This document shows positions 25,452 through 39,900 of a stretch of DNA of 64,000 nt, in pieces. A program made the translations under genes and the position numbers. Source of the DNA: Atherix ibis (lineage: Eukaryota; Arthropoda; Insecta; Diptera; Athericidae); NCBI GenBank assembly GCA_958298945.1, contig OY282606.1:46699920-46763919 (forward strand). The letters are read 5' to 3'. The notes beneath the pieces are model-generated. The model had not been told where the DNA came from, ran no database searches, and worked only from the letters and a program-made list of their open reading frames with translations. The stretch's first letter is position 1, and every line of letters starts with the position of its first letter.

Positions 25452-25801
25452 CTGGAGAGAAGTCCAAAGTGATGAGGGGATGAGTCAATATATGCAAAAT
25501 AGAAAAGTCTCATTTGAATAGACGTATATAAACAGTTTATTCGATAATGTAAGTACGCTTCTATCGAGAGTGTCGCCATTACCCATTAGCTGGGAAGGAG
25601 TCTCATTCCTGGGAGCCAACGGTTAACTGCCAAATGGTAACTGCCAACTGCCAATTTGCTAGTGATCGCAAATAACTGGCATTCTGGCGTCTTAAAAATA
25701 TGCAGTTCTTGACACTTTCCATACGCTCAAGAAGGGTTAAGCTTTCGTAAAAGACCATGCGAATCGATGTATAAGCTAGCTAGTCTATGCCATCGTCAAT
25801 A

Positions 25802-25854
25802 TTCTCTAGATCATGTATTAATTCAGAATATCAATTGCATGATGGACTAGAGAA
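25802..25854. repeat. Imperfect inverted repeat
   Basis: TTCTCTAG (25802-25809) followed by ATCATG (25810-25815) pairs with CATGAT (25838-25843) and CTAGAGAA (25847-25854), with a 3-nt bulge. It is an older-looking version of the perfect hairpins elsewhere. Confidence 0.7.
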
Positions 25855-27549
25855 AATTGTATACCGTATTCTTAAATAGCATAAATAATCTTTAAATAAT
25901 TTCTGATTGGTCTTGAAATTCGCCTATCATTTCTGCTTTTTCTATTTTTACAAAGTTTTCCTGTCGCCACTGTCTTATTTTAGTCTCTTCTGAGATGAGT
26001 ATGCATAAAATGATCGAAAAACAATATTTTCACTATAATAGTTAGTATTCATTAACAGTAATGATGTTGATCGTTTAAGAATGTTGTATGATGTAGAAAA
26101 AAAATGATGTAGAATATCCCATAAATTGCATGGAATTGAAGAATTCTTGTACCCTCAAAAATGGTTGATGGATTGGCACACGGGCATCTTCATAGGATTT
26201 TGCCTGCCTTCGATTAGAGGATTTTTATTATGCAAAGAAGTACACCAGCGATGCTAGGCATAATTTAGTTCGAACGCGTTAAATCTTTTCGATTGGACAG
26301 AAAATCTCTGCAGATACACAATTCTGATAAGTTTTATAAATAAATGGCTATCACTATACCACTTCCATATAGTAGAATTGCCGAATGGTGCCAGTAGTTA
26401 GTATAGGGAACTAACACAGGGAGTCCAGACACACTTCTAGATAGTTTTAGGGGGTATAGAAGAAGAATAGAACATCTGAAACTATCGTCAAGAGAAAAGA
26501 AACAATAATAATAATCATCAAGTTGATGGTTACCTGTGCTCACCAGTAGCAACTAATTATTATTTACTATCTTTGTCACGTACCAAATGTATTTCCTTTT
26601 TGGCTCGTACCTGTATGCTAGCTTATATGCGTGATCAATATGGGCAACCATATGTATTTTTGTATTATTTTGCGGCATATAAATATTACTTATGTGTGCT
26701 TCCTCTGATCGCGGCTATCACGTGTAAACGATCGGTGCCACTACACAACCCTCGTCAAGTCAAGTTCACTATGGGTCTTTGGTTGATTTCTTTTATCGTT
26801 TTGAATATCGTTTAGGATATACGTGTTATAGTCTTTTTGCTTTAATGTTTTTTCTTCAATGTTTACGAAAGATTACATTTCGATTGATTTCTCCACCCGC
26901 TATCAGAAATAACAGACAAAGCAAAGTCGTTTGCATGTGTTTGTAAGACGAATAAAGAATAATGAATCTCAATAGTATGACCACAATGGTGACTGGTAAG
27001 GGAAACTAACCAGGTATTAGGGTAGAAATATTGTTGTTGTATTATTATCGCTATGACAGTATTTTCCTTGTATTCGAAATAATATAAAGGGTATTGTAAT
27101 AGAGGTAAGGGACTCAGCTCTCACCTAGGATTTTCCTTGCCTGTAGTCTAAGTAAGTCGGCTAGGTTGTGTTGTCTCTTATTTTTTACGGCATAAGTGCA
27201 CGGATAGAAGTGCACGGGTACTCGAAACAATATTTTTCACTACCAATTCTACACTATCCAAAAATATTTTTTGTAACGCGAAAATAAACAAAAAACTCTG
27301 CTGTGTCACAGTTGTTTTTGCCACATTTCATTTTTTTTACATTTGCAATTCGTTTGAGTTTCGCTCATTTTTATTATTTCTATCGTGAATTATTTGATAT
27401 TCTTGATTGTGTCTTTAAGATATTCTGTATTATTTTCTTTTGTTTATTATTGTGGCCGAGCACAGTTGTTAACAGAAAGAAGTTGACGTCGAAAGTAGAG
27501 TCCAGTTGTGGTGGTAGTACGTATAGTCCGTATTAGGAATGTCTCAATT

Positions 27550-27913
27550 TCCTGACGTCTATTCGCGTGGAATTAAGAAGCGCCATTTATAGTTGGTCAT
27601 CGGTAGTGAACGGTTTGGAAAAAATGATTGAAAATCTAAATATTTGTGATTTTCTTTCGTACATACTATTTAATATAAATATTATTTAATTGCGACATTC
27701 GTAATATGTGAATTAGAGGTTTTTTGGTAAATTTTTGTTTATAAATGTGTAAATGTGGATTATTATTTTTGAGAACGAGACAAACAAAATTTTAAGTGAA
27801 ATTTTCTGTTCTTCATAAAAGAAATTTTTTGAAATAAGTGCTATTATCTAAATTTAAGGAGTGAAAAACAATTTTTTTAACTATTCTGGAGCTCAAGGAA
27901 ACTTTTAAACAAA
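27550..27913 (+). promoter_or_regulatory. Probable 5' leader of stumps
   Basis: The stretch just before the inferred start codon should hold the 5' UTR and perhaps the promoter. The start context is AAACAAAATGTTC, which matches the usual fly start context (C/A AAA ATG). No TATA box or initiator can be assigned with confidence. Confidence 0.35.
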
Positions 27914-27944
27914 ATGTTCACTATGGATGAGGATTTATACTGCG
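27914..27944 (+). CDS. stumps: stumps coding exon 1 (micro-exon, start codon)
   Basis: It encodes MFTMDEDLYC plus the first base of the next codon, with donor GTGGGT. The phase fits the acceptor at 49188 exactly, giving a Asp codon at the junction, and the start context is good. The assignment rests on phase, context and splice signal only. A second in-frame Met lies at codon 4. If the exon is wrong, translation could start at the ATG in exon 2 (49209). Confidence 0.7.
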
Positions 27945-30900
27945 GTGGGTTTATTTTTTTAATTTTTATTTTTAACATCACAAAAATTCTTGTTGCAATT
28001 AATCATAAGATAATTTGAAAAAAATTCAAATTTTTCAATTTAAAAAAACTTTTTTTGACTTTAAAAAATACAGTCTTTTTCGAATTTAAAAATTCTTTAA
28101 ATACTAACAATATTCGAGTGTTAAAATACTGAAATATGTAACAAGATCGTATAAGATTTCTTCCAATGAATTTGTCATTAGCAAAATTGATTGAAAGCAT
28201 AAAATATTTACAATTTAATAACTTCAATTATTTACTAACTTCTACATTTTTTATAAAATTTTTCTAATAAAATAGGCAATTCTAGAGTAAGTTAACTATT
28301 ATGTATATAAATTAAGTTATTCTTTGTCCAATATAATTAAGGATAGGAAATTTTATATGATAAAAATTCTGTGCAATGGATTACATAATTTATTTTTAAA
28401 TAGAATCAAATACCTAATTTCAGCTTAGAATTAAACAACATTTTTTAAAATTAGGTTTTTATTATTATTTAAATTAATTTGAAGACTGAAGAAAACTGAA
28501 ATTATCAAGAAGAAAATCCGAATTTTTTCAGATTGGCATTATAGCAATTCCGTCTCTTAACTTACATAAAAAATGTAGATCTTCGCTTTAAAGGTTTCTG
28601 AATTCAATATTAAAAGACATTATAAACAAAAAATTGAATTTTCCAACAATACCATAACATTGAAGGATACCATTTATCATTGCCAACGGCAATCGTTAAT
28701 GGGGATGACAACGACACTTTCAGTTTGTTTTTAATTCTTTACAAAAATTTTGACCAGAAGCACAATTGTCACCGTATAAGGATAATTGCATGAAAAAATA
28801 AAAAAAACATACTCATTGTTATGTTAAAGTTTGCAAATTACCACTGAGACCAAAACAGTATGTCTGATCAGTGTCTGTATTTTTGCCATTCGATGATACA
28901 TTTTCCAAAATATTGCCATGACGTGGTGGAGTTTTGTGAGTAATGCTCAGGCCCAATTATAAAAGTGTATCCCAGACGATTAGCATTGTCTGCCCTCCTG
29001 AAATTCATGAGGTTTATGGTGAGAACCCCCCCTTTCTCTATATAATTTTATATTATATAGAGAAAGGGGGGGTTCTCCCATCTGACCAGCATTTGGTACT
29101 AAAAAACTACCAAATGCTGGTCAGATGTGAAAAAATATAGAATAAATTCGTAATTTTCCGCATTATTTATGCATGATTTTGCAGACGAGGATTGAAATAT
29201 ATTAAGTATATTTTTAGGTATAAATTTCGTCTGCTTCTAGTTAATTTAATGCCCCCATTATGGACATTGTATGCCATTCATTTGCAGTCAAATATTCCAA
29301 ATTAAGTTGGCCGTGATATATTATGTGCATGGTGTTAATTTCATTTAGTGAACCAAAAAGAAAAATTTACAAGGACCCTATTTAATATGTTTAATTTTTC
29401 TTATTTCCAAAATAAAACTTCAAAAAAATATACTAAAATTGGACATTTATCTGAAGACAATATAATAAGTGTGAACTGAATACTGAAAGTAGGCAATGAT
29501 GATGGTAGAAATTTGGAAAAATATCCCTAAAAGTGGGATGAAAAATCAACAAGAGCAGATAAGGTTATCCATACTTAAAAATAACGAAAAACCAAAATCG
29601 GATATAAAATGTTCAGAAAAAATTACCATCTACAATCACAAATGCCCGTAAGAATACATAATTCAAACATGACGTCCCATTAATCAACACCGTGTGGTGA
29701 TCTTCCATCGTAGTCGTGATTATCGTCATGTTTTTATGTGTGTAAAGATTGTATTCAGTCAAAAAAAAAATAATAATAATAAACTGCCCGTCGTAGGGCC
29801 CCTTTTATAATATAAAATGGAAAAAAGTCCAAACACGAAAGGAAATGACATTTTGGTTGAGGGATAAACCATAGGACATATTCGTATAATCGTAGATAAT
29901 AGTCTGGATTCGTATAATTCGACGCACGTGCGCAATACTCCGTCAATATTCAAACAAACAAATCCTCCAACATTAAATTCAAAGATTTTCTTCATTTTAT
30001 TATGGGAAAATATTCAGATTATCAATTCTATTTGGTATTTTTTTGATTATAAGGAAATATGCTAATACTTTTTCCAAATAAAAATTTTAAAACCTTAAAC
30101 AAAATCTTAGTCCCTATAAATAAAAATTAGCTCGTTCTTGAAACAAAAAATGTTTTGAATAAAATTATTAGTCCCAGTACACATAGTTTTTTTTTTTTTG
30201 TTGAACGAAGGTCCTACCTAATATTTAAGTCTATACCAAATCTATTCAGAATATTTAAAGACTTTTATTACCAGCCAAAACATTTTTTTTTAAAATTTTT
30301 GGCTTAAATAGAAAATTAAAGTTTTGAAAAAAAATTGCTAAAATAATTTTGTATAAGAGTTCGGAAATATTTATATCAAATTAAGGAAATTTTAAAAATC
30401 CTTCTTATAACGTCAATTAATCATTAAAGATCAACAACAAGCAGCTAATTATATAAAAGTTTAACAACTTTTGAACTGAAAGTAAAAGAAATTTATGTGT
30501 ACGATGTCGTGTTGGGGTCTTGAAAATACTGTTCACAAGACTTAACGTTGTAATGACGAATATTCATGTATCATGAGTATCAGAACTCCACTGCATATGA
30601 GTGAAGTGCATGGATGCAGGGAATATGTTGCACAGATGCGCGTGTACACCTCAATGGCACGAGGATCAGCCTCAGTCACGGGGATCAACTTCAGGTTGAC
30701 ATTGAATACTCGAAGGAATCATCTTTCTCGCATTCTCTTTTCAATTCAGTTTCGAATTGCTTTTTATTTTTATGTGCACGACTACTGGCATTAGTTAGTT
30801 GCAACCCCTTTTTTAACACAAGATATCGCAGTTTTCATCTGTGTTTACGACAGTTTTTCCAAAAATTTTAATTTGATTCAGAAACAGATTTATGAACACC

Positions 30901-33900
30901 CTCATGAAATGACATTCACAAGAAATTCCATGTCACTTTTTATTGAAGGAAGCACATTTGTATACACGACCATATTCGTAGTCATACGAAGATATTGTAA
31001 TCCATGAGAGTATATATAGTTGGATATACTCTCATGGATAAGAATATCTTCAAAGAGAATACGAACATCTGGCTAAGTAATTTCAAAACAAAAATGACAA
31101 ACAAGACTTGTACTAAAGTAAAAGAAAAGAAAATATCTAAAAACAATAATATTAATACGAATATATTTTGTAAAAGAAGATAGAATATATAAATGAGTGT
31201 ATATAATCAGACCTTAAAGGGCGCAAAATACACAAAAGACTCTGCAAAGTCAGTATACTAAAGAAACACTACCGAAAAGGCAAAATAAACCATAAAATAA
31301 TACTAAATGGCCATAAGAGTAAGTATTATGAATGAAAATACAACTACTGTCATGTGGATTCGAATTCGTACAGTCTTGTTCGTGGTAGTTTTTCTTAAAA
31401 AGTGGCGTCTCATCTTACATTTTACAGTTGACTTTTGAAACTTAAAAGCCAATAAAAAAAAACCAAAAAAAAATTTACTCTCAGAACGCATATTTAAAAC
31501 GTAAACCATGTAACCTCAAGAATTTATGTCTGTATATGTACAACCGAAACAGTAGATTTTAGCCTCTTTTTTATGGTATCTTGTTTCTAAGCATTCTATC
31601 ATAATTTTTTTTACTATACTCGTATGTACGATAATTTTTCTGTTAATTTCCTTACAAGACATTTAAAAAAACTTTTACCTTCTACTACGGCGAACTTATC
31701 AAGAAATACATACTTTATTGTCTGATATTCCAAAAAGTCATAAAATTGAAGGCATTCGAACAATTCGGACGAGATAAATTAATTCTATAATAATTTATGA
31801 AAGAAATTCCCAACGATTATGTGGGTTGCATAGTAATATGACTTAATTAAGCAATTAATTGGGAATGTCAACCTAAATTGAATTTTGTATTTAATAATTA
31901 TTTAAAAACAGTTCTTATTTCTGACTGGACATTCTTGCACACTCATTAAGTATATTATTTAGTAGTAAATTGCACTCTATAATAAACAAATAATTTGATT
32001 AATTTGCAAATAATTGCAGAGGACTATTAATAAAATAAATTCAGTTTTAAATAATAAGAATAACTGCTATTCTTACTTCTAGTTTTGTAAAAAACTCTTT
32101 AGATTAAATAAATAAGTTCAGACACAATTTAGAGCCCTTTCGTAGAAAATAGTATTACTACCCACTTTTTTAAAGGAAGCTCGTGGATACAAAATTTAGA
32201 AAATTACTATTTAACAATTTAAAAAGTGTTTATTAATGTAATTGTTAAAAAAACATATATCATTAACTGGGACTACGGCTATGCTATACGGTCTTACCGT
32301 TTGACAATCCCAGCATAATTTTAGTGTTCTGGCTAATGCCGTCACTCCTCCGAAAGTAGACCCTACCTTGTCTTCTGAGACCATAAATGGAGATTTTCCT
32401 AGCAGGGTCTCTCTCATCCATACGGATTAAGTGTACATCCCACCGCTGCCTAATGACCTGAATTTTATCCCCAAGCAGGTGGTCGTGGCAACGCTCTAGT
32501 ATATCATTGTTAAATAGCCTCTACAATCGTCCATCCTCATTTAGGAGGGTAGGAGGGATGGTCAAAAATTATTCAAAGGATCGTCATCTCGAACGCGGAT
32601 AAGAGTTCGCAATGGTTTTTGCTGAGAACCCAAGCTTTCGAAGAATACATGAGGACTGGCAAGACAAGTGTCTTTTATAGCAGTAGTTTCGATGTTATGG
32701 TCAGAATCACCGAGCGAAATACTTTGCAGTAACAAAATGTCCATGCTATTATCGGCCGCGACCCTTGACTCTAAATAAGAAAATGATTTAACTCTTTCGT
32801 CTGTATGCGACTAGTGCGACATGAATCACCAGCGCCAGGCTAAAGAGAACACACCAAAGTGTGTCCATGAATGAACGATCTGGTCAACTGCTGGGGGTAG
32901 CTCTCCACAGTCCTGTGCCCGGTATTATTCCGAACTTGCTTCATCCAATGACCAAATATCGTTTACGCATAGAAAAATAGACTGAATCAACGGTGGAAGA
33001 TATCTTTTCACACATTGGACAAACATTGTAAAGCCAGTCTACTGAACAACTACTTTGAAATTTGGGGCAAGGTAACTTGTCAGAATTGGAATCGTCGGAA
33101 ATTAACCTCGGCCTTCATGCCATTTCTGTGGTGATCAATTATTATCTCTTATATTCTAAATGAGTGCTACTTAATCTAGAATTTCTTTCAGAGTGGGACT
33201 CCTTCATTGTAGAGCTCCTCGAACAAACTATTCCTTTTCTCGGCTTTCTTTTTAATTTTCTAAAACAATCTAATACGCTCCATAAATATAATTATTCCCA
33301 ATAACTTACGTTCGACCAAATGGCCTCATGGTTGTGGTATTATAAATTGGCCTCTGGTACATGTCTGATGGACTTTATATACAAACAAGCAGCCAAACAT
33401 CGAATTGAATGTAAACAAATATCATAATTTTTTGTTGCAAAAGTACTAATAGTCGATTTGGTGAGGCACGTCTCCATAAAGTGGGACTGAAATTAGTATT
33501 CACTCGATTGTCGTGATTCAGTAAATGGGAAAAAAATATTGCAGAAAAAAAGAAGTCAAAATAAAAACATCGAACACAAATTAGCAAATAACAATAGGAA
33601 GATTATTTATTGTTATATACATTAACAACTACAAATCGAAATTTTTTTTTGAATAATTCAACTTTTCGTATTGAATGAACAAGGATTAAAAATACTTCAA
33701 TTAAATGAATTTACAAGCCAAGAAAAGCTACTTACCGAAAAACAAAACAGCAAACCAATCAACCAATCAACAAATTGTTAGACAAATTGAAATTGGATGG
33801 CAACTAAAAGAAGTCTAAACTTATTAAAAATCTTCACGTTTGATAAATTGTTCAAGGCAAAATAATACCACATCTGATTGACGAAAGGAAGACAGAGTTT

Positions 33901-36900
33901 TCTTATATTTTTTTTATAACGAGTATTGTCAATGAGTAGTGTGTCTGGTATTGTCGAAGAAGACGCTGAGATTGATTTGCAAAAATTTACTTAATATACA
34001 ATAAGTTTAAAAATAGTATGGAAAAGAGTGAACAACAAAACTGATCCTGTATATTTTGGATATTATGTCAAGAGCTGTAGTTATAAACATAAAAAAAATA
34101 CAACAAGTTAAGTGCAAAACATTCAGCAAAAAACCAAAATCATTTAACGACACAAAAGACTGCAAGAAAAGGACGATGTCGGGGTCATTTTGACATTAAA
34201 ACAACAGGATGAGACTCTGTGTGTGACATATGGCAACCTCATGTTCAATTCATAAAATACGCTAATTTTTTTCTTAAAACAAATATTCATTCTTCCAACG
34301 AAAATATTTTTTTTTTTTGGGTTTCCTATAAGACATTTGAAATTGACATTTACTGCTGTGATTTATTTATGAGTGTTTTCCCTTATTTTATTGTTAAAAT
34401 TTGCTGGTCCTAAAGAGGTTTGGCATAAATTTTTGTCCAAGCTAATTGATATGAACTGTGTGGCCTTATAGTCATTTTTAATATTTCCAATGAATCCTTT
34501 TAAATATTTTTACCATTATTCTTTTTTTATTTTGCTAAGAATTACTCTTTCTAAATTTAAACTTTAAAAACAATCTACTGAAAAAATGTTTTTGAAAAAA
34601 AAAACGCTTCATTAATATAATTTTTAAAAATAATCTATTTAGGGCCCTGATTGAAAAATATGGAGTCATTTGAATCTAGTTTGTAATGATAATATCCTTA
34701 GTGACATAGCAGGGATGTCCCTAAGTTGATTTTCTTGAAATTTAATAAAAAACATAAAACCCATTTACTAAAAAACGTCAAAGTATGCAATTCTTTTTTA
34801 ATAACTAACAGTTTTCTCTATAAAAATAAAACTATATATTAAAAATTTTTTTCCCCCCAAATATCTACTAAGGAGATTACATATCAATTTATTACTTCAA
34901 TGGAATACTTTCTAATTTTATCTTAAAAGAAATCCTTTTTTTGTTGCAAACCATCAAATTAGATGCTAGTATCTTTTTATAGAAATCAAAACAATTATTC
35001 TTAATGAGTCCAACTAGTGTCAATGTTTAGAGGTTGAAAATGTTTTCATAATAGCAGAATGTCATAGGTCTATTCTAGATGCACTCGTAATTGTTTCATA
35101 CCACAAAAGTCATCTATCCCTTATAAAAGAAAAGGAGAATTCTATAAGGGATAGATGACTTTTGTCTAGACCGGAAATTCATACGTCTCTGCATTTGGGG
35201 AATCTCCTTAGAAGATACATTAGAGTATCTTCTTGGCAGAGACATAGAATTTTCACTGATTTCTCAATATGATCGCTGCACAAATGATTGACAAGTTCAT
35301 TAGAATAATCGATTATATTGATAGAAGCAGCACGTGCTTATCATAAGGCCTAGACGGTCGTGGTTGATTCAATATGCATAGCTATAAATAGCGCACAGTT
35401 TTCTAAAGGGACTCCGTCTACTCCCAAGTAGATACGCTACACTTTTGAAAATACGAGTATTTCACTTGAAAATTTCATAATCACTTGTCATAGATATTAT
35501 GAAGAATGAAAAAAATTGTCTACAATAATTTTCTAATATGCCTTTTATTTTTAATCAGTGAAGATATGGAATGATTTTCCGGTAGTGTTTCTCTCTTGAA
35601 ATACTCGTAGTTTTAAGAATAGAAAATGTAGTCCAAAATAATGTTAACCAATTCTATATGAAAATATTTATTAACATGAGAGTCCTACTTGACTTCACTT
35701 TATTTCTTATTCCTATTTGATAAAAATAATAGCATTAGAAGAATGTATTTCCTTTGGTAGTTCAATTTTTTCTTACATCAAACATATATATGTAAAGTAA
35801 TTATCCTGATCGACAATATTATTTGAGTACTTGTCAAAAAATTATACCAAAGTAGGCATTTTTGGTTTTTTTTTATAAAGATGTAATAACATGTATTGCA
35901 ATTTAAAGGTTATTTAAAAAATGCTGACCATCTTACAAGCATAAGTAAATAGTTTTTATAATGATTTAATTTTATTTAATATCAATTTGAACAACACGAA
36001 CATATTATAATTATCATAAAATGAAGTATCAACAACCTTTGCTATTTCGAGCCCGGGAATATAAAACCAGGAGAGTTGTAACCAAAACTAAAATTTTTTT
36101 ATTAACAATTTTTTTATTATTACTCAATGATTGAGATTGTAAATTATTATCCACTTTATGTTTTGAAATGTACTTAAAATTTTCATTTTCATTAAATCAT
36201 TTTATTGCCTAAATTTTGTCATATTTTATAAAATATAAAATAATTTTAATAGCTGCCAGGAGACTTATTTCAGGACTTATTATCGTTTTGAGGTAACTTT
36301 TAATTACTTTTTCGTACATTTCGGGCTGTAATTCTGCCATTACTTGACGGGTGTTGGTTTTCAAATGCTTTTAAGTTTGAGAATTGTCCATATCAATACA
36401 ATTTTTTACGTATTATCACAAAAAAGGAAGTCTAGCGGCATCAAATCGCATAGTCTCGGAGCTCAACTGACATCAAAAAATCTCTAAATTACGTGTCTAG
36501 GGAACTTTTCGCGCAATAAAACTAAAATTTGGCATGTTGTGTAGCTTTTGGTTATTAAAACCACATATAGTCCAAAGTAAAAGCTCTAAATTGAAACCAA
36601 AAAAAAATCAGTTGTCATGCAACCCAAACTTGACGGTAACTGCCTATCTTCATTTTTAGAGAAATCTGGTATAATGACACCTTCAGACCAGAATGAATAC
36701 CGGACAGTAATTTTTCGCGGGTATATCGGCTTCTCCATAGTCCTTTGTGGGTTTTCAGAGCCTTATATATAACAGTTTTGCTTATTGACATATCCACAGA
36801 GCAAGTTCTGAGCCGCATCGCTAAAGAAAATTTCGTTAGAAAAAGCTCGAAACATGGCCACGACAAAATCTCCACTTTTTATGAAAGTTTTTACTATTTG

Positions 36901-39900
36901 AACGCATTGTCTGTTTATAACTAATTCATTATTTAAATTGGCAAACTTTGATCTAAAATAAATTTTTGCCTTGACTGATATAGCATAAATGTTTGACAGC
37001 TCTCAAATGACAAAGCTATAATTTCTAAACTATTGTACAAAATACCTAACCCTGTACTTGGAGATATTGAGAATACAAATTTCTTTTTCGAAGTTGTTAC
37101 CATTTTCTTATAAGTTTTTTTTCTTTCACTATCTTTGCCATATTGAATGGTACTAAAATATTAATCCAGTTATAATCTAGTGTGCACTGTTGGAGCAAAA
37201 AAAAAACTGCAGAAAATTCGGAATCCAATTTCATAAAATGATCTAATATTTGATCGAGTAGTGTATCGTTTGGTTTCAAACCCATAAAGTGCGCATTATT
37301 TAATCGAGGTTGAATAATGTTCGACCCAATTTAATGAAGCAGAAAAATGCCACAAAAAATACCGTATTTTCTACGAGTGTTCACTCACAATAAGTACTGT
37401 GCTCGATAGTCGGTTTTCGTATAGAATTCAACCACCAATATATGAAGTGCGGAATGTCTTATAATCGATGAATAATGCTGACATAATTATTTTTTGCCTC
37501 TTCAGCTAGATGCACTACTATTATGATTTTTGACTCTACAAACTGATCTCAAAACATGAAATTGAAGTCGTCTAATAATTATAACATATATGCACATTTG
37601 GATATACACGCACTCATACAAGTAGCATCCTTAACATGATTGTGTGTTTATGTCTAATTCACACCAATTGGATGTTAGAATTTGATTCTAGATTGTCAGT
37701 TGTTCTGGCCGAAATAGGCTTACTCATCAATTAAATAATAGACTAACTAATGTGTGATAATACGAGCAACTGTACTCTTAAATGAGCATTTCCTGGTTTT
37801 TGAGTAATAGTGCTGCGTACAACAGTGACCATCAATGACACATTGTTGTTTAGTATGTAATTTTGATCGTCTATCAAAATACCACAAGTGCAACTTTTCT
37901 TTATGCATCACTTACACTTGAATGATGATGGTTGAAGAGGAATTTCTTAACTTCATGTAGTGAAGACTAAGGAGGGAACTGTATTTTTGGCATTCAGTGT
38001 TTGACATTCCAGCGGTTCCGCTGGTTCCGCATCTGTCTCGAAATACTTTCAAGAATCTAAATAAGTGTCAGTATCGCCATATAAACATCATCACCACCAT
38101 ATCATGGTGACAAATTGAAACTATTTGGATAAGAAGAAACTATTCGAAAAACAAAATAAAAGACGTCCAAAAAGTGAAAGTTAAAGACTGCATCCGTAGT
38201 TTCTTCATCGTTTATTTATAATCGTATACAAAACATAGAATATACTCTACCAGAAGAGGGCTATCATGAGGAGTGCTTCCCTACACCTTCGTACCATAGA
38301 CTTTGCGATTGAAGGTGGGGAATCAATGATCTTACATGGCGCACTCTACCGAAAACCAAAAGAGAATATTATGAACCATCAATATATACATAAATATCAG
38401 AAACCATAGGGAAAAGGCTTATTTTGTTTTTCTATCAATTTAAATTTATTAAAGGGAACCGCCTTAAACGAGTATCATAAATACTGAAGAGGCAATAGTC
38501 GGTAGGCATATGGTAGGCAATATTGAAATGCTAATAAAACTACGAGCATGCAATAAATGAACTTCATGTGAGAAATTCGACATTCGACTACGGCCAATAC
38601 TAAACCATATTATGTATATATGCTAAAATTTTCCCTTGAATTTCCCATAAAATTCTGGTTTTGCCTCTAGACTCATACTAGTCAGTACTGCAATAAACAC
38701 AATTTTACATAGTGTAGTACTTTTAGGAATCATTTTTTATGTACTTTGTTTGTAACTACTAAGTTTTCAGTGTAAGTTAGCTAAAATACTTATAATTTAT
38801 ATTGCGTGAAATTGTACTAACATTTATGTTTAAATATTTGTGGAAGCGATTATTTTGATCTGGAGAAATGTCACTTCTTTCTTTTGAAACAACTAATTTT
38901 AAAAAGCGTACCATTATACAATATAAGAGCAGAGTAATTCTTATCTAAAAAGTTGTAATTTATGTATGTATATCTATCGGATCTATGAGACAAGTGAAAG
39001 AGGTCATACTATAGCGGCACGACGATTAAGCTATTTGGCGACTTCATGTTGTCACCTTGGCCAGTCACAGATTGATAAATTTTGTTGAGTATGTTTAAAT
39101 GATGAAAAAAAATTAAAAGGGATACTTGGAAAAAGAGTTGCTGAATTTAGAAGATCCACAATGGGAGGAGTCCTACTCTGAAATTTTTTTTGGGTCAAGT
39201 AATATATATTTGTAGAAAATATGGGAAATGGTGAGTTGAACGTTACAAGAATAACATGAAGCATGAGGTTAGTTGCCAAAGCGGAAACCTTGGGTAAGTG
39301 GGGTGTGCCTAATCCGGATTCTGAAAAGATTCGCCGCTCATAATTTTGGAATGGTTGTTGAGTAGACTGGTTTGTTGGTGTTAAAGCAATGTCTGGAAAT
39401 AAATAGGTTTCTTCATGCATGGCCAAAGATCTTAGGTGCTATTTGGTCAGTAGATGCGTTAAGTTCGAAATAATAGTATGCACAAGACGATGAAGAACTC
39501 TCAAGCCCGGCTGTAATAGGGGGAGTAAACCTGTGTAGAAGGTTGGCTCCTAATGGTTTGTACGAGAAGCCTTCAGCAATATTGAGTCGGCGGCGAAAAA
39601 TTTGGGGCTGCATTTAAATCGAAGTTAAATGATATTTCCATTTGGGATCAAAGGTCGTAGCCGATAGCAACATCCGCGCACGGGAGCTGGCAGCTAACTG
39701 AGCCTACTTCAGTCAATCGAATTTATTTCGCTTGACAATTCTAACCATAAAATCGAACTTACTGCTGTACAAGATACTAGTCTTGCCAGTACTCATGTAT
39801 TCTTTGGGAACTTGGGTTCTCAGCAAAAACCATTGGACGGTGGAGAACTCCGCCAGGCGCGCTGGAGAACTAAAGGGAAGTGATCAATATTATGTATCAA

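Larger units (their letters stand above)
23361..27500. other. Intergenic DNA upstream of stumps
   Basis: No complete gene. It contains a perfect hairpin (24319-24369), a GC-rich open patch (25311-25451) and an imperfect inverted repeat (25802-25854), listed separately. A pair of words at 23602-23618 (ACAGGATGTTTAAAATT) and 23898-23915 (TTTTTACACATCCTGTAT) resembles the terminal inverted repeats of an old DNA element, but I could not define ends. Regulatory sites for stumps may lie here; none can be identified by eye. Confidence 0.45.
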
